From positions 1 to 64,000 of the forward strand of contig JAKMXF010000357.1 of NCBI GenBank assembly GCA_024704765.1: 64,000 nt of DNA, in the 5' to 3' direction. How positions within the stretch are numbered: position 1 is the stretch's first letter; each line of letters starts with the position of its first letter. Both the position numbers and the translations under genes were made by a program. The DNA is from Oopsacas minuta. Lineage: Eukaryota; Porifera; Hexactinellida; Lyssacinosida; Leucopsacidae. Positions 20,340 through 35,300 of this stretch are shown here, in pieces. The notes below the pieces were generated by a model that did no database searches, was not told where the DNA came from, and was given only the letters and a program-made list of their open reading frames with translations.

Positions 20340-23300
20340 CTAGAAACAAAGAAATGTAACTAAACCCTGAGAAATGTTAACAAACTATTAATTACTAACA
20401 ATCTTAATAGAAGCAATACCTAAATGTCGTAACTTGATATAAGAGGGCCAATTTGTCATTGAATTTGTGCTCGAGGAATGAAGTGCCGACTGCCGAGTTC
20501 ATAATCAAAAGCTAGATAGCAGCTCCGGTGTCACACAATGAGCCATTAAAAGTAGATAATATTTGGATGGACAATACATAAGAAAATCATAAATTTTCCG
20601 CTATTTTTAAACTCGAGTCACCATAGTGCTGGGTAATCCCTTCGCGTAGCGACAAATTCACTAGGGAAGGTACACAATGCATAGTTAAGCTATCCGAGGA
20701 AAGAAGTAGTAATTACACCGTTGTCCATCACGCAACGACTAATCAAGCGAAGCACGCTAGTATCAATAAATTACCTTAACCCAGTTCTTAGTCTTGTTCT
20801 TGAGTTCTTCTAATGGAAAATTGTCAGGAGAGTACTTTTCCAAATCATTTTCTAGCTCATCAATAGTTTTCTCTAGGAATTCGATTTGCTTTTCCTTCTC
20901 AAGCTTACTTGGTCCAATAGGGATAGTAGGACGAGAGAAAGTAGTAGATGCTTCTATAGCGCCAGCCATGGGTGGAGAGGAATGCAGTGCAGCTGTTAGG
21001 TTCACAGCAGAGACCCAGCCCTGCATATCGAGTAAGTCTCTAAGAATAGTAACAAAATTAGGTAATTTCAAATTTAAACAGACTAGAGATGAGACCCGTT
21101 AGGATTGTTCAGCCAATCATTTTGTCAAATTTAGTGATAATTAATGATTATCAATACTAGCACAGCTCAATAATTACTAATAGTAGAGATTGACGGGCCA
21201 GGTGACTCAGGTTACTGCAGGGTTGCCGTGGATTTGGGAATTCCTATGGGTATGGAATGGCTAGGGTCGTATGGGAAATATGTTTTTCTTGTGGGGATCT
21301 TCACATGGATCCCCATATGAGGATTCCAAATTTTTCAATATGGAAATCCTGTGGGAATGGAAAGGGTATGGGATTGAAATTATACTCTCACGGCAATCGT
21401 ACAGGTCAGGTTACAATACACAGGTCCAAGGCCATAATAAGAGTCTTCTGGCCCTGGTGCAGTCCAAAATTTAGGGCCCCCTCTGTTTTGCTGTTTGCGA
21501 ATCTAGAGTGGAGAATTCTGGAGGACCTTAGGGTCCCTCGGGGCACTGGCCTGATGCTACAGCACCCATAGCACCCAGCGGCAGCACATAGTTTGAAAAA
21601 GTGGTCCGGCGACGCTGTACCTCCGATATTATAATTGGACATGTGTGGGACATTGGGCTACATTTCTATTCATAATTAATGTTATAATACCTAACTGCTC
21701 TATTGAATTTCAGGAAATTTGCTAGATTGATAGGATCATCTGATTATTTAGCTGAATATTTTGAATTCATCAGTTGCTTCTCAATTCATGAAATGCTCTA
21801 ATCAGTGGTGGCGCTAGCCAGCTCCCACTGGTGGGGCATAATTACGTCATAAGTGTGATACAGGTTATTAAACTGGGGCATACTTACATTAATGAGGTGG
21901 GCACAGGCCCTATCTGGCCCTATTATTAGGCGCATATGTTCCACTTGTCTCAACAACTGTATATCTATAGCTATTCCATTACAACATTATCATATTCAAA
22001 AGCTGTGCTCACACCTGTATCATAATGAGTGGGCTAATATATCTATCCAGGAATGTTATGGCTTGTTATATCAATAATGAGGTACGGCGCTCGCCGCGCC
22101 GGACATGCCACCCCTGGCACCCCACCAATAGTATCATTCCAATACAGATGTCATTTTACAACTTTTGAATACAAACACTATTAATTAAATTTTGGAATAA
22201 TAGAATAAATATGGACATACCTACACTATTTTTATCGTCCGTTGGTAGATGGATAAAATGGTCCCATTGTACATACCGCATATTGAATGGATTAGAAATA
22301 AGTATCTAACTAATTACATCTAATATCAAATCTCAAACATAGAAGAAATTACATTTCAGTATTGATTTGTAAGTATTTACGAATTCAGCAATAAAATTTG
22401 AATTTATCCTATACCAAGCCGACGTAACGTAGCCCTCGCGTGTCTCAAGTTGGGAACCCCTGATGTAAAACCTCAATGCTACTACAAGTCAAAATCTCGG
22501 GTTTTCTGGAATATACACTAAAATTCAAAAACCATAAATCAATGAGTTTCAGGATCGTTTACATATTTGTAAACGAATTTATAGGATTTGAACTCCATCA
22601 GCTCAATAAACTATGGATTTCGGATTGGATATGTATGTTAAGCGCTCCCACATCCGCTCCTGAAAAATGGGACGCGCACCAATCAAGCGCCTTTTTATTC
22701 TCTCAGATGTACATTAGATTTGTATTATATATATAATCAGAAATTAATTTAACTATAGTAGATTCGGGAAATTGCAAAGTCAGAATTAGAGTCCCAGCAA
22801 CCACTTTTATAACAACAATATGAATATATGCACTATATGGATGAATTTTGTAAAATATTTGCAAATAAATAGGAGCGCGTTCCGGTGTGTGCGTTTCTTT
22901 AAAATGGAGACGGCGCTCGACCTCTCGCTGCTGATTCATTATTGAGCGTATTCCAGGTCCCGTTCCTCAAATAAGAGTGCGAGCCAGGAGCATGCTAGCA
23001 AGCCTCTTTAATGCTGTGTATACAAATATTCAATTTGTACAATGGCATTATACATCCCGATTGAAAGACTACATTGGACAGCAGTGAATTTGAGTAGCCC
23101 TTAATTCGAACTTTCACTAATTTGAACAAATATGCTATTCCTTTGAAAGGTTTTATACAAAAAATTCCATTCGATAGATCGAACAAATTGTAACAAATTT
23201 TATTAGTCATTGAAAATTTATTAAGAATACCAAATACCAAAGTATACCCATCCGAGATAATTTGAACATCAATATAACTTTCATTCTATGTGTATTTCAT

Positions 23301-26300
23301 CATGTTTCAGCAAGGCTGGGGTTGGTTAACCGGATTAATGCGAAGGCTAAACTTGTTTCAATAAGAACGTTTTACAGGTTAACCGATGCAATTATGAGTC
23401 AGTAAAATAATCGCTGTTTTTACTAAAATTTAAAATATCTATCCAAAACTATCAAAAATGCAATCTCGTGATGCGAAGGAATCTTACAAAAGTATTGAAA
23501 TTTGAGATTACATAAATACCATGCTATAAGAAATTGTGTATAAGTCTATTTGTTCGGTTAATCGAGTATAGTTTCTCATAGCAGGTAACTGTATGTAGCG
23601 GCGGTTAACCTGTTAACTGAATCCTGCCCTGGTTACAGTAATCAGGTATAGTCTTTCCTTCGATTTAGGAATTTTTACTAAAGTATTGTTGATGGCCTTC
23701 AGGAGTTTTTGGTGAATCAAAAGAGGGGGGGGTCATCAAATTATTCAAAATTGATTTTAGTGGAGTATTGAAACTATATTATTCTACAAAATATCCATTT
23801 TAGTAAGGAAAGATAAATTGGAATTTCACTAATCTTGTTATACATTTAAATATGTCAAAATCGAATTCTACGTCCCTGTTTACCCTATTTGGCATGTGGA
23901 AGCTAATCTCTAGATAATTTTGAAAATTCACCGAAAGATGTGAAAATATGATTAATCATATATGATAAATGTGTGTAATAGAATGTATTGACCAATAGAA
24001 TCACAATCTACAATCTATATAAATACAGTGCTAATGTAATTATATACATTTCACCAGAACTAACTTTATGCATTTATGCCTACAATCTGATTGGGATAAA
24101 ATACAGAGGTGTCAAAAGGTGTGAAAATATACACATTAGAAATATTTCAAATGTCATATGCACAACTAGAATTACTATTTGGTGTAAAACTTATGAATTC
24201 ATAGGCTATGATAAACCATTCAGTCCATGCCAGAGCTGCAAATGGGTCAATAGGTCAGATGCAGTAATAGGTTCAATTCATGAACGGAATTGGGATGTGT
24301 TTCAAGCTCCATTCCCATTTAAAAGGGAATGGGAACTAAGACCTTAATTCCAGAAATTTAAGGGCTAAGAATGGGAATTAAGTACGAAAATTTGGCTTAG
24401 GAATGGAAATTGAAGGAATTAGTTCTGAATTAATCCGTCCTCGGGCCATTCAGATTGGTCAATGGGTCATGGGCCACGCACAGTGGTCATGGCCCATCAA
24501 TACTTTCGTCCATTGATAACGTAGAATTTATTAAGCAGAACTGTAATGAGTGATCATTTCAATGACTGTTTAGAAGACGGCCACGTGAGAGTCATATGTG
24601 TATTCAGATATATTGTAGTTGCAGCAACAATAAATTTTCGTGTCTTACTCTTATTAAACTAGAAACCTTGGATGCTTGTCAAATAAATTACATATTACAT
24701 ATTCTGATAAATACGAAATCAAATATAGAGTTTTCATTATACATTTAGTATACTATTCCTCTGGAATCTAGTTACAGTTGTAATGTTCTTCAACAATAGT
24801 GAAGATCTTATGGCTGCTCTTTGCCATGGCGATAAGTTCTTATGCAGAAACGACGACCCAAATTGCAATGCTGATGTGTGGCAGAAGTTCTATTTGATCA
24901 AGGTCAAAGCCACCCAAGAATTAGCATTCGGTTGGTCAGCCTGTGAAGACTGCTTGTTTTGTCTTACATTCAACGCAAAACAAGACGCTGGCTCTGTTAA
25001 AATATACGAACAAAAATCTCCTGAACCATTGTAGAACTTTCTCATCCAAAGGAAAAACTTCTGTAGAATGTTTTTTTTTAGAAAACTCCCGGTAAGCGTT
25101 TAACCACTGAGCAAGGCAAGCAAGTAAAGGACGGTGAAGTCTGAATGGTTGTTCAAGGCGGTGCGTCATTTATATTTGTTGATAATCAGGTTGAGATTAA
25201 TTCTCCGAAAATGATCTAAATTGGAAGTATATACGGAAATCTTAATGTGGATGCTTTTTGGTAGAGAAACAATCAAAAAGTGTACACTTGAGAAAATGAG
25301 AGTGTCAGGAGAAAATAAAGAAATCAATGATAGAATGTTCTTTAAGCATAATGGTCTCGTTTACTACAGATTTAGCGATTGATAACATAATCATAATTCT
25401 TATTTGATTTAATGGTATCTGGATAGACAGTTCGTACGCCTGAATCACTCAATGTATCGATGTTTATATTTTCCTGAAAAGCATACAGCGGAGCTAAATC
25501 CCTCTATTGTAGGCATATACTACTGATAAAGTTTTAAACATCATATGCACTACTCTTGCAACAATGTATACTGCTTACGAATGTCATCGTATGAATGATA
25601 TTGCATGGAAACAGGCTATGGACTCAAATCCTGAGTTGAAGCATTTTTAAATTGTTAATCAAGCATCTGGGATCCAATCAGAACTGCCAGTAACACTAAA
25701 ACAAGGAAGTGAAAACGCCCATCGAAGAGTTTACATTCTATGTTTTTCTCTATTCTGGTGTCCAAGGAGGCTTTAGTAACGGAAATCGTAATCTAAACGA
25801 GAGAACTTAATGTATCATATCGATATCGATTTGTTGCGCGAGGTGGTCGAGTTTCTATCTGTTTTTCAGATATATTCGACATGATAGAATATGCGAATGA
25901 ACCGACCCTTCAAAATGTTTCCCAATATGCTACACGCTGTATGAGCCTTGGCAAATAAAAGAAAAGACTCTGGAATACACCAACTTCTCAAGGCAGAATA
26001 TCTTCCAACACTAACAGAGAAGTTATGGAACAGTATTTGGATGATTCATCTTATTGCTACGTTTCTCGTCCAAAACTGAGGTTGTTTACGTTCGTAAGAT
26101 CAACAGCTGACAGGGTGGGTTTCTTAGTAGAGATCAAAGAATCTTTTAATGTTCTGGCAAAAGAGACGGGTCTTTATATCTCAACTTCAGATATGGACGT
26201 CACCAGAAACCATAATGATATCGATCACTCCAACCATGATACGCAACCTGAAAAGAAGCCAAATATGATCCATTCGATTGGTTTCAAATTGACAATCTTC

Positions 26301-29300
26301 AAAACTCTCAACAACAAATCAAACTACAAATATTGATTCGCTAATTAAAAAGAAATATTACTTTATATTCAAGAAGCGATTCCAAACGAGAGAATTTCCA
26401 TCTACTTGACTGGTGGAATCATCATAAATTCCAATACCCATTATTGTCGAAAATTGCAATGCAACTATTGGTCATTCAGGCATCATCATCAGATGGAGCG
26501 AGAGGCATTTTCGTGTCTTTAATGCTCGACATATAATCTCTGGTAACTAGTGTTAATTTTCACTTTAATGAAGCGAGTTGACGTTTGTACAAAGTGAGTT
26601 TATAAATTTTAAATATGGTGAATTTTGATGGGCAGAATTAACATAGTCAATATGGGAAGCATAGCACTGCTCGTGATAATTATTAATGGGTATTACTAGC
26701 ATGTCCATGAGTTGGACAACAGAAGAAGGACAGGAAATACCTCTCCTCGAGTTGTACTTAATATTAATTCTTGTAAAAGATCAGCGAAAGCTAGTGCAGA
26801 GATAATCATACACACACAGTAGAACCCGGATATTACTTACTAGAATTTTATTAATTCAGATTTACTGATTCTATCAAACTAACTATTTAGCTAAGATGTA
26901 CACTCGAATCGAAGGGTACTTCTTATCCGAATTCCACTGTATTTACCTAGCGTCTATTAGCATAACTTGTCTCTGACAGGTATTAACCCTGAGAACGTGA
27001 TTCCTCTTGGCGTACTCCGGACAAGGTCTGGCTAGGGAGTGAGTAAGAGGATATACTCTCCTATAATCAGATAAGAATCTTTTCGTATCAGCCATACTCC
27101 ACAACACTAACAGAGGTCCTCTTATCTGTGCATAATATATCCTCCACTGCCTTTGTTTTCCACTTGTCCGTTTACCATCTATATCTGTAATGTTCTTGAT
27201 GTAAAGGGGACCTTCTTTAACTGACTTTGAGTCTGTAGCGATGTCAACACTCACCATTGAATCTGCAAACAGAACAAACTAATCAAAAGAAAGTACTAAT
27301 AAGCAATACTCAGTCAGCATGATTTTCATTACCTTATAATACATTTAGCTATTTTGTCAATATGTTAATTTCTATGAATAGCGGACACTTCGTCGAACAG
27401 GAATTAGTCGGATATTATTGCGGTTTCATGCAGGGGCTGCGCCAGCTATTCAAACTGACTCGTGCCAGGAAAGTGCAAAGACCTAGCATGTAATGCAATT
27501 TTACGAATAGGATAAAAATCTACCTGGCGTATGAGGTACTAGTACTGTAAGTGTCTACACCTTCTTGGATGCGGTTTTAGTTCATTTTGAGGCACACCAT
27601 TACTGTCGATACTTACGTGCTAGTAGTGCATACACCAGCTGCCAGGTACTTTGAAATAGCCCAAACAATCAACCAGAGGAAATTAACACCATTAGCCGTA
27701 CCAGGGTCGTGCATGACAAGAAATGGCCTTACCCAGGCACGAGCTGGCGGCGCCACTGGTTTATGTAGTAATATTGTACCCGAGAAGAATACTACATAGT
27801 ATTCTTTCCAGATATTCCACGAAATGTCCGTTCGCTGAAAGGTCTGCGAAGAAATGTCCGTCGGCAAAGTGTCCGTTTAACAATTTCTATCATACCTATA
27901 TTGCTATGTGCTTAAATTATGTGTCTCTATCTTAACAAACAGTAGATAAAGCAAAATATGGAGGAAATTACGATTCACTGAGCAGTTATGAGTTCAAGAT
28001 TAACCTAGATCTTCAGAGGTATCTTTTCAAAAATGAATTACAAGCGTTACTCAGGTATGTACCACTATACAGTAGTGGTTGTAGAGATTTGACGACACAA
28101 GACCAATCAATATATGCGGAGCCATGAATTCAGAGAATTACAACTTGTAATTATCATTAAATAGTAAATAATAGTTTAAAATTAAAATCCAAAGATAAAT
28201 TTGCATACTAATCTACAGAAAACTTAAGAAGCACTTGATGGTCAATGGATTATAGGAAAATAGCGAACAAATTAAACCTGAGAGTTAATTTTCAAACTAA
28301 CTTTCAATAGGAATAGTAACTTCTCCTGTTTCTTCTGGCCTACCCACATTAACGATTGGTGATGCCTGCAGGCCTTTTGATCCGGTCTCTAAAGACTTCT
28401 TCTTTACAGACAAATAGCATTCCTTTAGAGCACTGGTAGGGAAATTCTTGCCATTACATTGACCTAGCAAGTTGTCGTAGAAATCTCTAAAAGTCATCGA
28501 CTTACTAAGATTCTAGAATATAAAGAAAATAAATACATATACGTAGCTATGTAGAAGGAAGCCTGAAGAGCATAAATATTAACTATTAATTACTCACGAG
28601 CTGTTTCGCTTAGTTGCGAACACTTTGTGCTCGCATGGGACTCAGGCGCTCGAAACTTCGAGCCTCGAATTCAGCAAAGTAGAAAATTGCAAAATTGAAT
28701 AAATAAAATTCATATTTCAATAAGTTTTTTCTTTATATTCATAAAAACAACAATAAAAATAAAATAGGAAAAACTTGAAAATGCGAAATTCAGCTTCAGC
28801 GTACTTTGTTACCTCATTGTAATCATTAAGTGCTTATGATTATTTTGAAATTCCAACTACGTATTTGTTTACTTTATATTCATAAAAACAATAATAAATT
28901 TACTGGAGTATGACTTTTGTGCACAGAGACATTTATGTACAAAGCTAGTGCGACGAGAGACAGTGCTACGTTTGTGTACAAATATATGGCACACAAAGGT
29001 CGCACTAGCAGAGATGCCAACTCTCACGCATAAACCGCAAGATCTCATGGAAAATTGGGTCAAAGTTATATGTGCTTCTGAAGTTCTCCAAATCAATAAA
29101 GTAATCTAACGGATAATATCACAATTTCTTCACGACTCATGACTTTTCAGACGGTTTCTAACTGATTCTTGAGAAGCTAGGTTGGCATCTATGCACAAGT
29201 TTGTACAAGTATAACATTAGTGAAATAATGAATTTACCGTGTTTACCAAGAAAGTACAAAGAATTCAATAAACCTTCACTAAATGTATCAAATGCTGAAG

Positions 29301-32300
29301 CTGAATATCTTACATGTAAATTTATTGTATATTCGTAAACATAGTAAAGTAAACTAATAATTGAAACCAAAATATCGTAAAGACTTGCTCTTAACTGTTA
29401 TACATCGGTAATCAGGTATGCTGAATCTGAATTTCTTATTTTCAAGTTAATCATTTGTAACTTAAAAACGAAGATTATATGCATAGGGTTTGGTACGTGT
29501 ATAAGCGACAGGGGGCCCTTCAATCCCAAAAATGAGGGCTTTCCAAAAATACTGTGGGAAACGCAATATAAAAGTATTACCAAGGTACATGCGAACACAA
29601 AGTGTTTGCAAGCCGTGGAGCGATAGCAAGACAAGCGTGCTAGTATTTTATGAGATGTAAATAAGACAGATAAATTTCAACAAGCTGAGAAAATATAACG
29701 TTATCTATCAAACAAATCTAACCATAATTAACAACATATCAGTCATGTATTTATGCAAGGTATCTGGAAATTGTATAAACAAAGGAAATATCTAAAAGTG
29801 AAATTGAAGATTTTATGTGTATATACAAATTGATGTAGGATGTGCCCACTATATATATATTACAATTATTTGCTCCCTGTGGATCGGACAAAATCTCTTT
29901 ATAGGCAGCGCCTTTTATACTAGCAAACTTTCTTCATAATAAGAAAACGGACCAATATTGTAAATACAGTCCTGCATCAGATCTATATTTTGTTAAAGGT
30001 TTCCGATTAGAAAACTGTACGCTCGTAGCCTACTGGGGTTTGAGTTGATTTAACTCGTAGTTTATATTTCAAATCTGAATTTATCATAATTTATGGCTAT
30101 TATTTCGAATTAAATTTGTGGTAATTACTATAGTAACCGAAAAATATGTAGATTAACAAAGGATAAGTGCACTAAATGCAGAGAATTATAGCTAGCCATT
30201 TGAAATGTCGTTATAGTGTTATATTGAGTTATAATATTTATAGCCAAGGTGAAGTTGGTCGAATGCTAGAACATATCGAACGACAAAGTTTATCTAGAAT
30301 CCCTCATATAAGATTTTGTGAATTTTCATCCATATATAAAAATAATTAGGATAGCACCGATATTAACTAAAAATAATAATTCATATGATAGAATAAGATT
30401 ATTGATTAGATCGATTTTGATGATTTGAGCTTAAAAATGAAATTCGGAATCAGAATAATTAGTTACCAATTTAACCATTGAGGACAAGATTCTACAAATA
30501 ATATTTATATATTTATACAATTTGTTGACTATAGTTCATAAATTAACTTTTTAATTAACATATGAGAGAGTTCCTATATATTTTCTTGTACCAGGAACCA
30601 GGGATGCAGGCCAGGGCATCACAAAAGCTCTGACTACCCCACTGGGAATAATATGGAAAGTTTTTATTGATGAATTTGTGCTAGTTCCCTGATTGAGTGT
30701 AGTGAAGAATTTCCTTTATAGATATATTCTAGTCGGACTTTTCACTCAAATCAATGAACTATATGTGAAAGAACTAATCATGACGGGGGTTGTCATTTCG
30801 AAGTATAATCCGAGGTGCAACTGCGAAGCGACAAGCCGAGTCAAATATCGGTATATCCAGTAGTAAGGGAGTTTTGAGATTACAAATTTGAAATGAAGGA
30901 CGTTCGAACAAGATATATAATCCATAGAGGGATCGGATCCTTAAATATGGGCGATGATTACTAATTTGATATACTAAGTAGTTATATTAAATTACATATT
31001 CACATTCTCTGTTGCAGATAGCGTAGAATAAATTATTGACACAACTCACCTGTCCATGTAAATCAGCATTGAGTAACAGCAAGGAACAAACCAGGACGTG
31101 AATAGCATCTAAATACAAAAAATAATTTCTCAATAGGTAATTTAGTATATCCAAGTATAGTAATAGTAAATAAGATAGATTTGGTAGACTCTTGTCGTCG
31201 GCTGCGTACCGTGATCTCAAACTGCCGGTGTGAATTATTCAACTCATATTTTCGTCAATCAATAGTACAATTAGTTATATTTTCTAAACAATATTCTAAT
31301 AACTCACTAACAAAAGTTAACAAAATAGTATTCTCACTTTCAATATCGGAAATTATTGATAACATGCATCATCAAAAATAATAACATTTTGGGTTAAGTT
31401 TTCCTCGCTGTCTTCTATAGACAGTACCATAGGCGCAGAAAGTGGAAGGGTCAGGGAGGGTGTACCTAGTCAATCCGGTCCTCCCTCCTTGACAAAAAGG
31501 AGTTTCAGCGCCAATGAGCACCACCACCCAGCTTAACCCTCTCAATACGGTTGCTCATTTTTGACAACTATCGCGCTTCGAAATGGGATATACTCCGAAC
31601 TACGCATAGAACCCAACATAGATCCAACATCAACTTTACAAATAGTTTACTGCGAAATATATATATAGTCATGCAATATTAATAGTTTACTAGAAATTTG
31701 ATTTGTTATAATTTTACATACTAAAACCCAAACAGTAGAACAATGAATACATTAATTAAAACTTGTACAAATGCTAGTGGTCTGTTGTTCAAACATTCCT
31801 TACAGTTGTCACCTCTCCAAGTATAATCACGAATTAAATATTATAATAATTCGTTAACCGATTACGGCTGAAGTCTTACGTTCGTAATGAAAAAGAACAC
31901 TAAAATTTTGTCACATCGTTTTAACCAATTCTCGCACCAAAAACGAGATTCTAGCACCTTTTTACATCATAAAGTGATACCTTTCCCGGCAGTATTCGGT
32001 TAATAGAAATGCAGAGACGATGTCTCAGCTATGTTTTTCCAAAGAAATTCAAAATGGAATCGCCACCTGCCCGATTTACCTAAAAACCCGCGAATTTGAA
32101 ATTTTCCCTGGCCCCCCCCAAATATTCTCCGAGTTCCCACATCATTACTCCAAGGGACCAGACATATGGCAATTTTCTGTGCTCATTGCAAACCAAACGT
32201 TATTTCTTACGATCCGTTTCGCTCCTGGACCTTTCTGATCGTTTACAGCGTCCATAGAACCACATCCAGAACTTGTTTCATAGTAGATTGAATTTGTGCG

Positions 32301-35300
32301 TCCCCTAGATTTCAAAGCCACACGACGTCACTGTATATATACATATACGAGCCTCTGGCCCGTCGCTTCGCGATGAACCCGGCGCATTGCGCCTCGAGGT
32401 ATTCATTATTCTCCAAATTGACGTACCTTTGAGTATTATGATATAGATATATTTAGAACAATGGAATTCACAAATACGTATATGGCATATGTGTTATTGA
32501 ATTATTTTGTAGGATCAACCCCCTTCGTAGCCGTTGAGGGTAAGTATCTATGTAAATTTTGAGATTTTGCTAATTTATTTACTTTATATTCATAAAACAA
32601 AGAAACAATGCTACATTCGGACTCAGCATGCTCGATTAACCCAGAATAGTCGTTGAAAGTATGATTCTGCCTCAATTTTGAAATTTGTTCCCTTATATTC
32701 ATAAAAACAACAATAAATTTACATATGAGAAACTTGAAAATGCGAATTTCGGATTCAGCGTACTTAGTTACCCCTGGGTAGCCGTTTAGGGGAAGCCTGT
32801 GCGTATATTTGAGATTTGGATTATTTGTTTACTATATATTCATAAAAACAACAATAAACTTACATGTGATTAATCAAAAGTGTGAAAATTGGATTCAGCA
32901 TGTTCGATATATTTAGTGAAGTTCTATTGAATTTTATTTACTTCCTTCATAATATATACATAGTTTGCGACAAATTCAAAATTCCATCCCATAAATCCTT
33001 TCCTTGACAACGGACAAACAATCGGACAAACAATCAGACAAACAAACAGACAAACAACAATTGAGATTTAACAATAGTATATATGTTTTCGTTCTACTGT
33101 TCACACCTTCCGAGATTAAGACACCAAATTTGATGTTTACTCTTAATGATTTAGTAAGAAGTATAATTTCAATAATCCACTAAAATTAATTTGGTAAATT
33201 TAAGTTGGCATACATAATGTGATTGGAGATTTATTAAATTTAATTTTGGAAGTAATTTTCCACAAACTGAGAGGGCGAAGATCTCTCATATCCAAAATGA
33301 GCTCAGCATGGCCGAGCATTATCTCAAACCATGGCCACGCCGCAGATTACGGAATCCAAACTAACCAATTTACTACTTCATGATAAAGTAATATTCAAAG
33401 TACTCTACTTTGATTTCAGACTTATTAAGTCAAAAATCAAAAAATTGCTATTAATTTTGTTTCTTTATTGCGAAATTAGTGAAATTCAATGAAACCTTTT
33501 AGTCAACCAGGATATTTCGAATAAAATAGCTATAAGTAGGAGTTACTTCTTGTAGATATAGATTGTGTGTATACTGTATAACTAATACCACTACAGTGAA
33601 GTCTCCCAAACGGTCACTCCGAAAAAAGCGGACAACCCCATGCAACGGACAAACCTCGTGGCATGGATTGAATTTGCCAAGCATGTAATTATACTTAAGC
33701 AGTCTCCGAGAAGCGGACAATTCTCTACAACGGACAGAAACCATGTCCCCAACATGTCCGTTATTCGGAGACTCCAGTGTGTTACATTTGGTCGGGCAAA
33801 GTGTACTAATTTGATACTATACCAAATATTAGGATGCCCTATATAAATCCATTGCAATATATCGTTGTCCCTGGTCCAAACTTTCAATGGACTCATTTCC
33901 TTAACATATCGAATGCTATGGATAAGCCAACTGGGTCAATAGACTTCACATGTACATCTTTCACTTCAATCGTAGTACATATTGCCAGTCTAACTTCAGT
34001 TGTGTCTGAATATTTAGCAATATATTACATATATACGTATGAAACGGTGTGATAACGGCAAAACTAAAAAAAACAGAAATTTTCGAATTATGCCACTATG
34101 CGCAATACACTCCCATATGAAACTTCCCATTCAACAATAAAACATTTATAACAAAATATTGAATAGTTTTAGAGATAACAATGCCCAAATTGGAGAGTAA
34201 GAAGTAGGTACAGGATAATTATCAACAAATATGATAAATCCTTTGAATGACAGCTGTGACGGTTAAATTCTAAGCGTCTTAGTACATAAAAATTGGAATA
34301 TAATCTGAGGAATCAAAATAATTAAGATTACGTCACCAAAGAGTAAGAGAAATGGATCTATCAAGTTCTATGATGTTTAATCCACCTAATGAGCAACGTT
34401 CGATTCGATTAAAGCTCTTAAACTAAAGATATTAAAACTTCGTTAGAGGCGCCTAATTTCAAAATGTAAATTTTCGGAAATTCAAAAATTAATCACATAA
34501 ATCTCACATGTGATCTAATGGATTGTTAGCAGGTCTGAAACTTCCAGTGAAGTGTCTGGGTAAATTTAAGTAGACTGAATAAATAAGTAGCAAATACCTG
34601 CAGAACCGATTCTTTGTTGATTGCAGGCATGATATCTTTTTGAGAAGAACTCCACAATTCTATCTTGTTCTTGAGACTCTCCTTCTAGCTTTAGATGTCT
34701 CAGATATACTCTGAAAAGAAGAAGAGAGAATAAAGGACCGAACATATTTGTATTGTAAAAAAGAACAAGTTATATAATTACCTGAATGCATCCACCAGAC
34801 CTAATTCTGTGAAATCAAAGAAGCTAGAATATAACAAGCCCAACTCATTAGCCTCAACAGTGCTAGATAATACAAAATTCAATAAATACGAACGGGATTT
34901 GCTTACTAAGTCGCTGCGCGACAGCTTTGTGACTCGGAGTTAGATTAAATATATGAAATAGCTAAATATCTTAGTGCTTTATGCCGCTGAGCGACAGGAT
35001 ATACTCAACACTGCTTGCCTCGAATTCACAAAATAACTAAAGTATCATGAATTAGTATCCATGATCCATCGAAATTACTCATATTAGTATTGCAATACTG
35101 AAACACAAATGTGACTTTTTGTTATTGATCTCGGCACTTCGTGTCCAACAATCAGAAGGTAGTCAGACATCCGGAACCATCCAAACCAAATCATGAATCT
35201 AATCCGATGTGAAAGGTATTCACAAATGATGAAATTCCGCGGAAAATAGACATAATCAGCAATTAAAAGCAATTTTCTCATCTAATCTGATCAAAATTCG

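Larger units (their letters stand above)
21040..26946. other. Large EFA6 intron with repeats
   Basis: The intron spans almost 6 kb. It holds repeat fragments at 21400-21640 and 21800-22130 (GC-rich, GGGCCCC- and GGTGGCGC-type ends), a dispersed repeat at 23750-24172 and a dead BED-like coding remnant at 24783-26333. Right at its 5' end is a MITE (26817-26939). No further exon is required by phase or homology. Confidence 0.55.
31109..34597. other. EFA6 intron with an inverted dispersed repeat and a MITE
   Basis: The stretch holds a long repeat at 32338-33080, inverted relative to 61775-62292, and a MITE at 33594-33779. No further exon is needed, because the flanking Sec7 exons join in phase. 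Confidence 0.55.

Noticed and set aside
20794-21102. Open frame on the plus strand, serine-rich
   Set aside because: Antisense of the EFA6 PH/coiled-coil exon; poly-Ser comes from complementing Glu/Leu codons.
32690-32900. Regularly spaced TATATTCATAAAAACAACAA units that at first suggest a CRISPR-like array
   Set aside because: Unit spacing and sequence vary, the genome is eukaryotic, and the same words occur in dispersed copies elsewhere.
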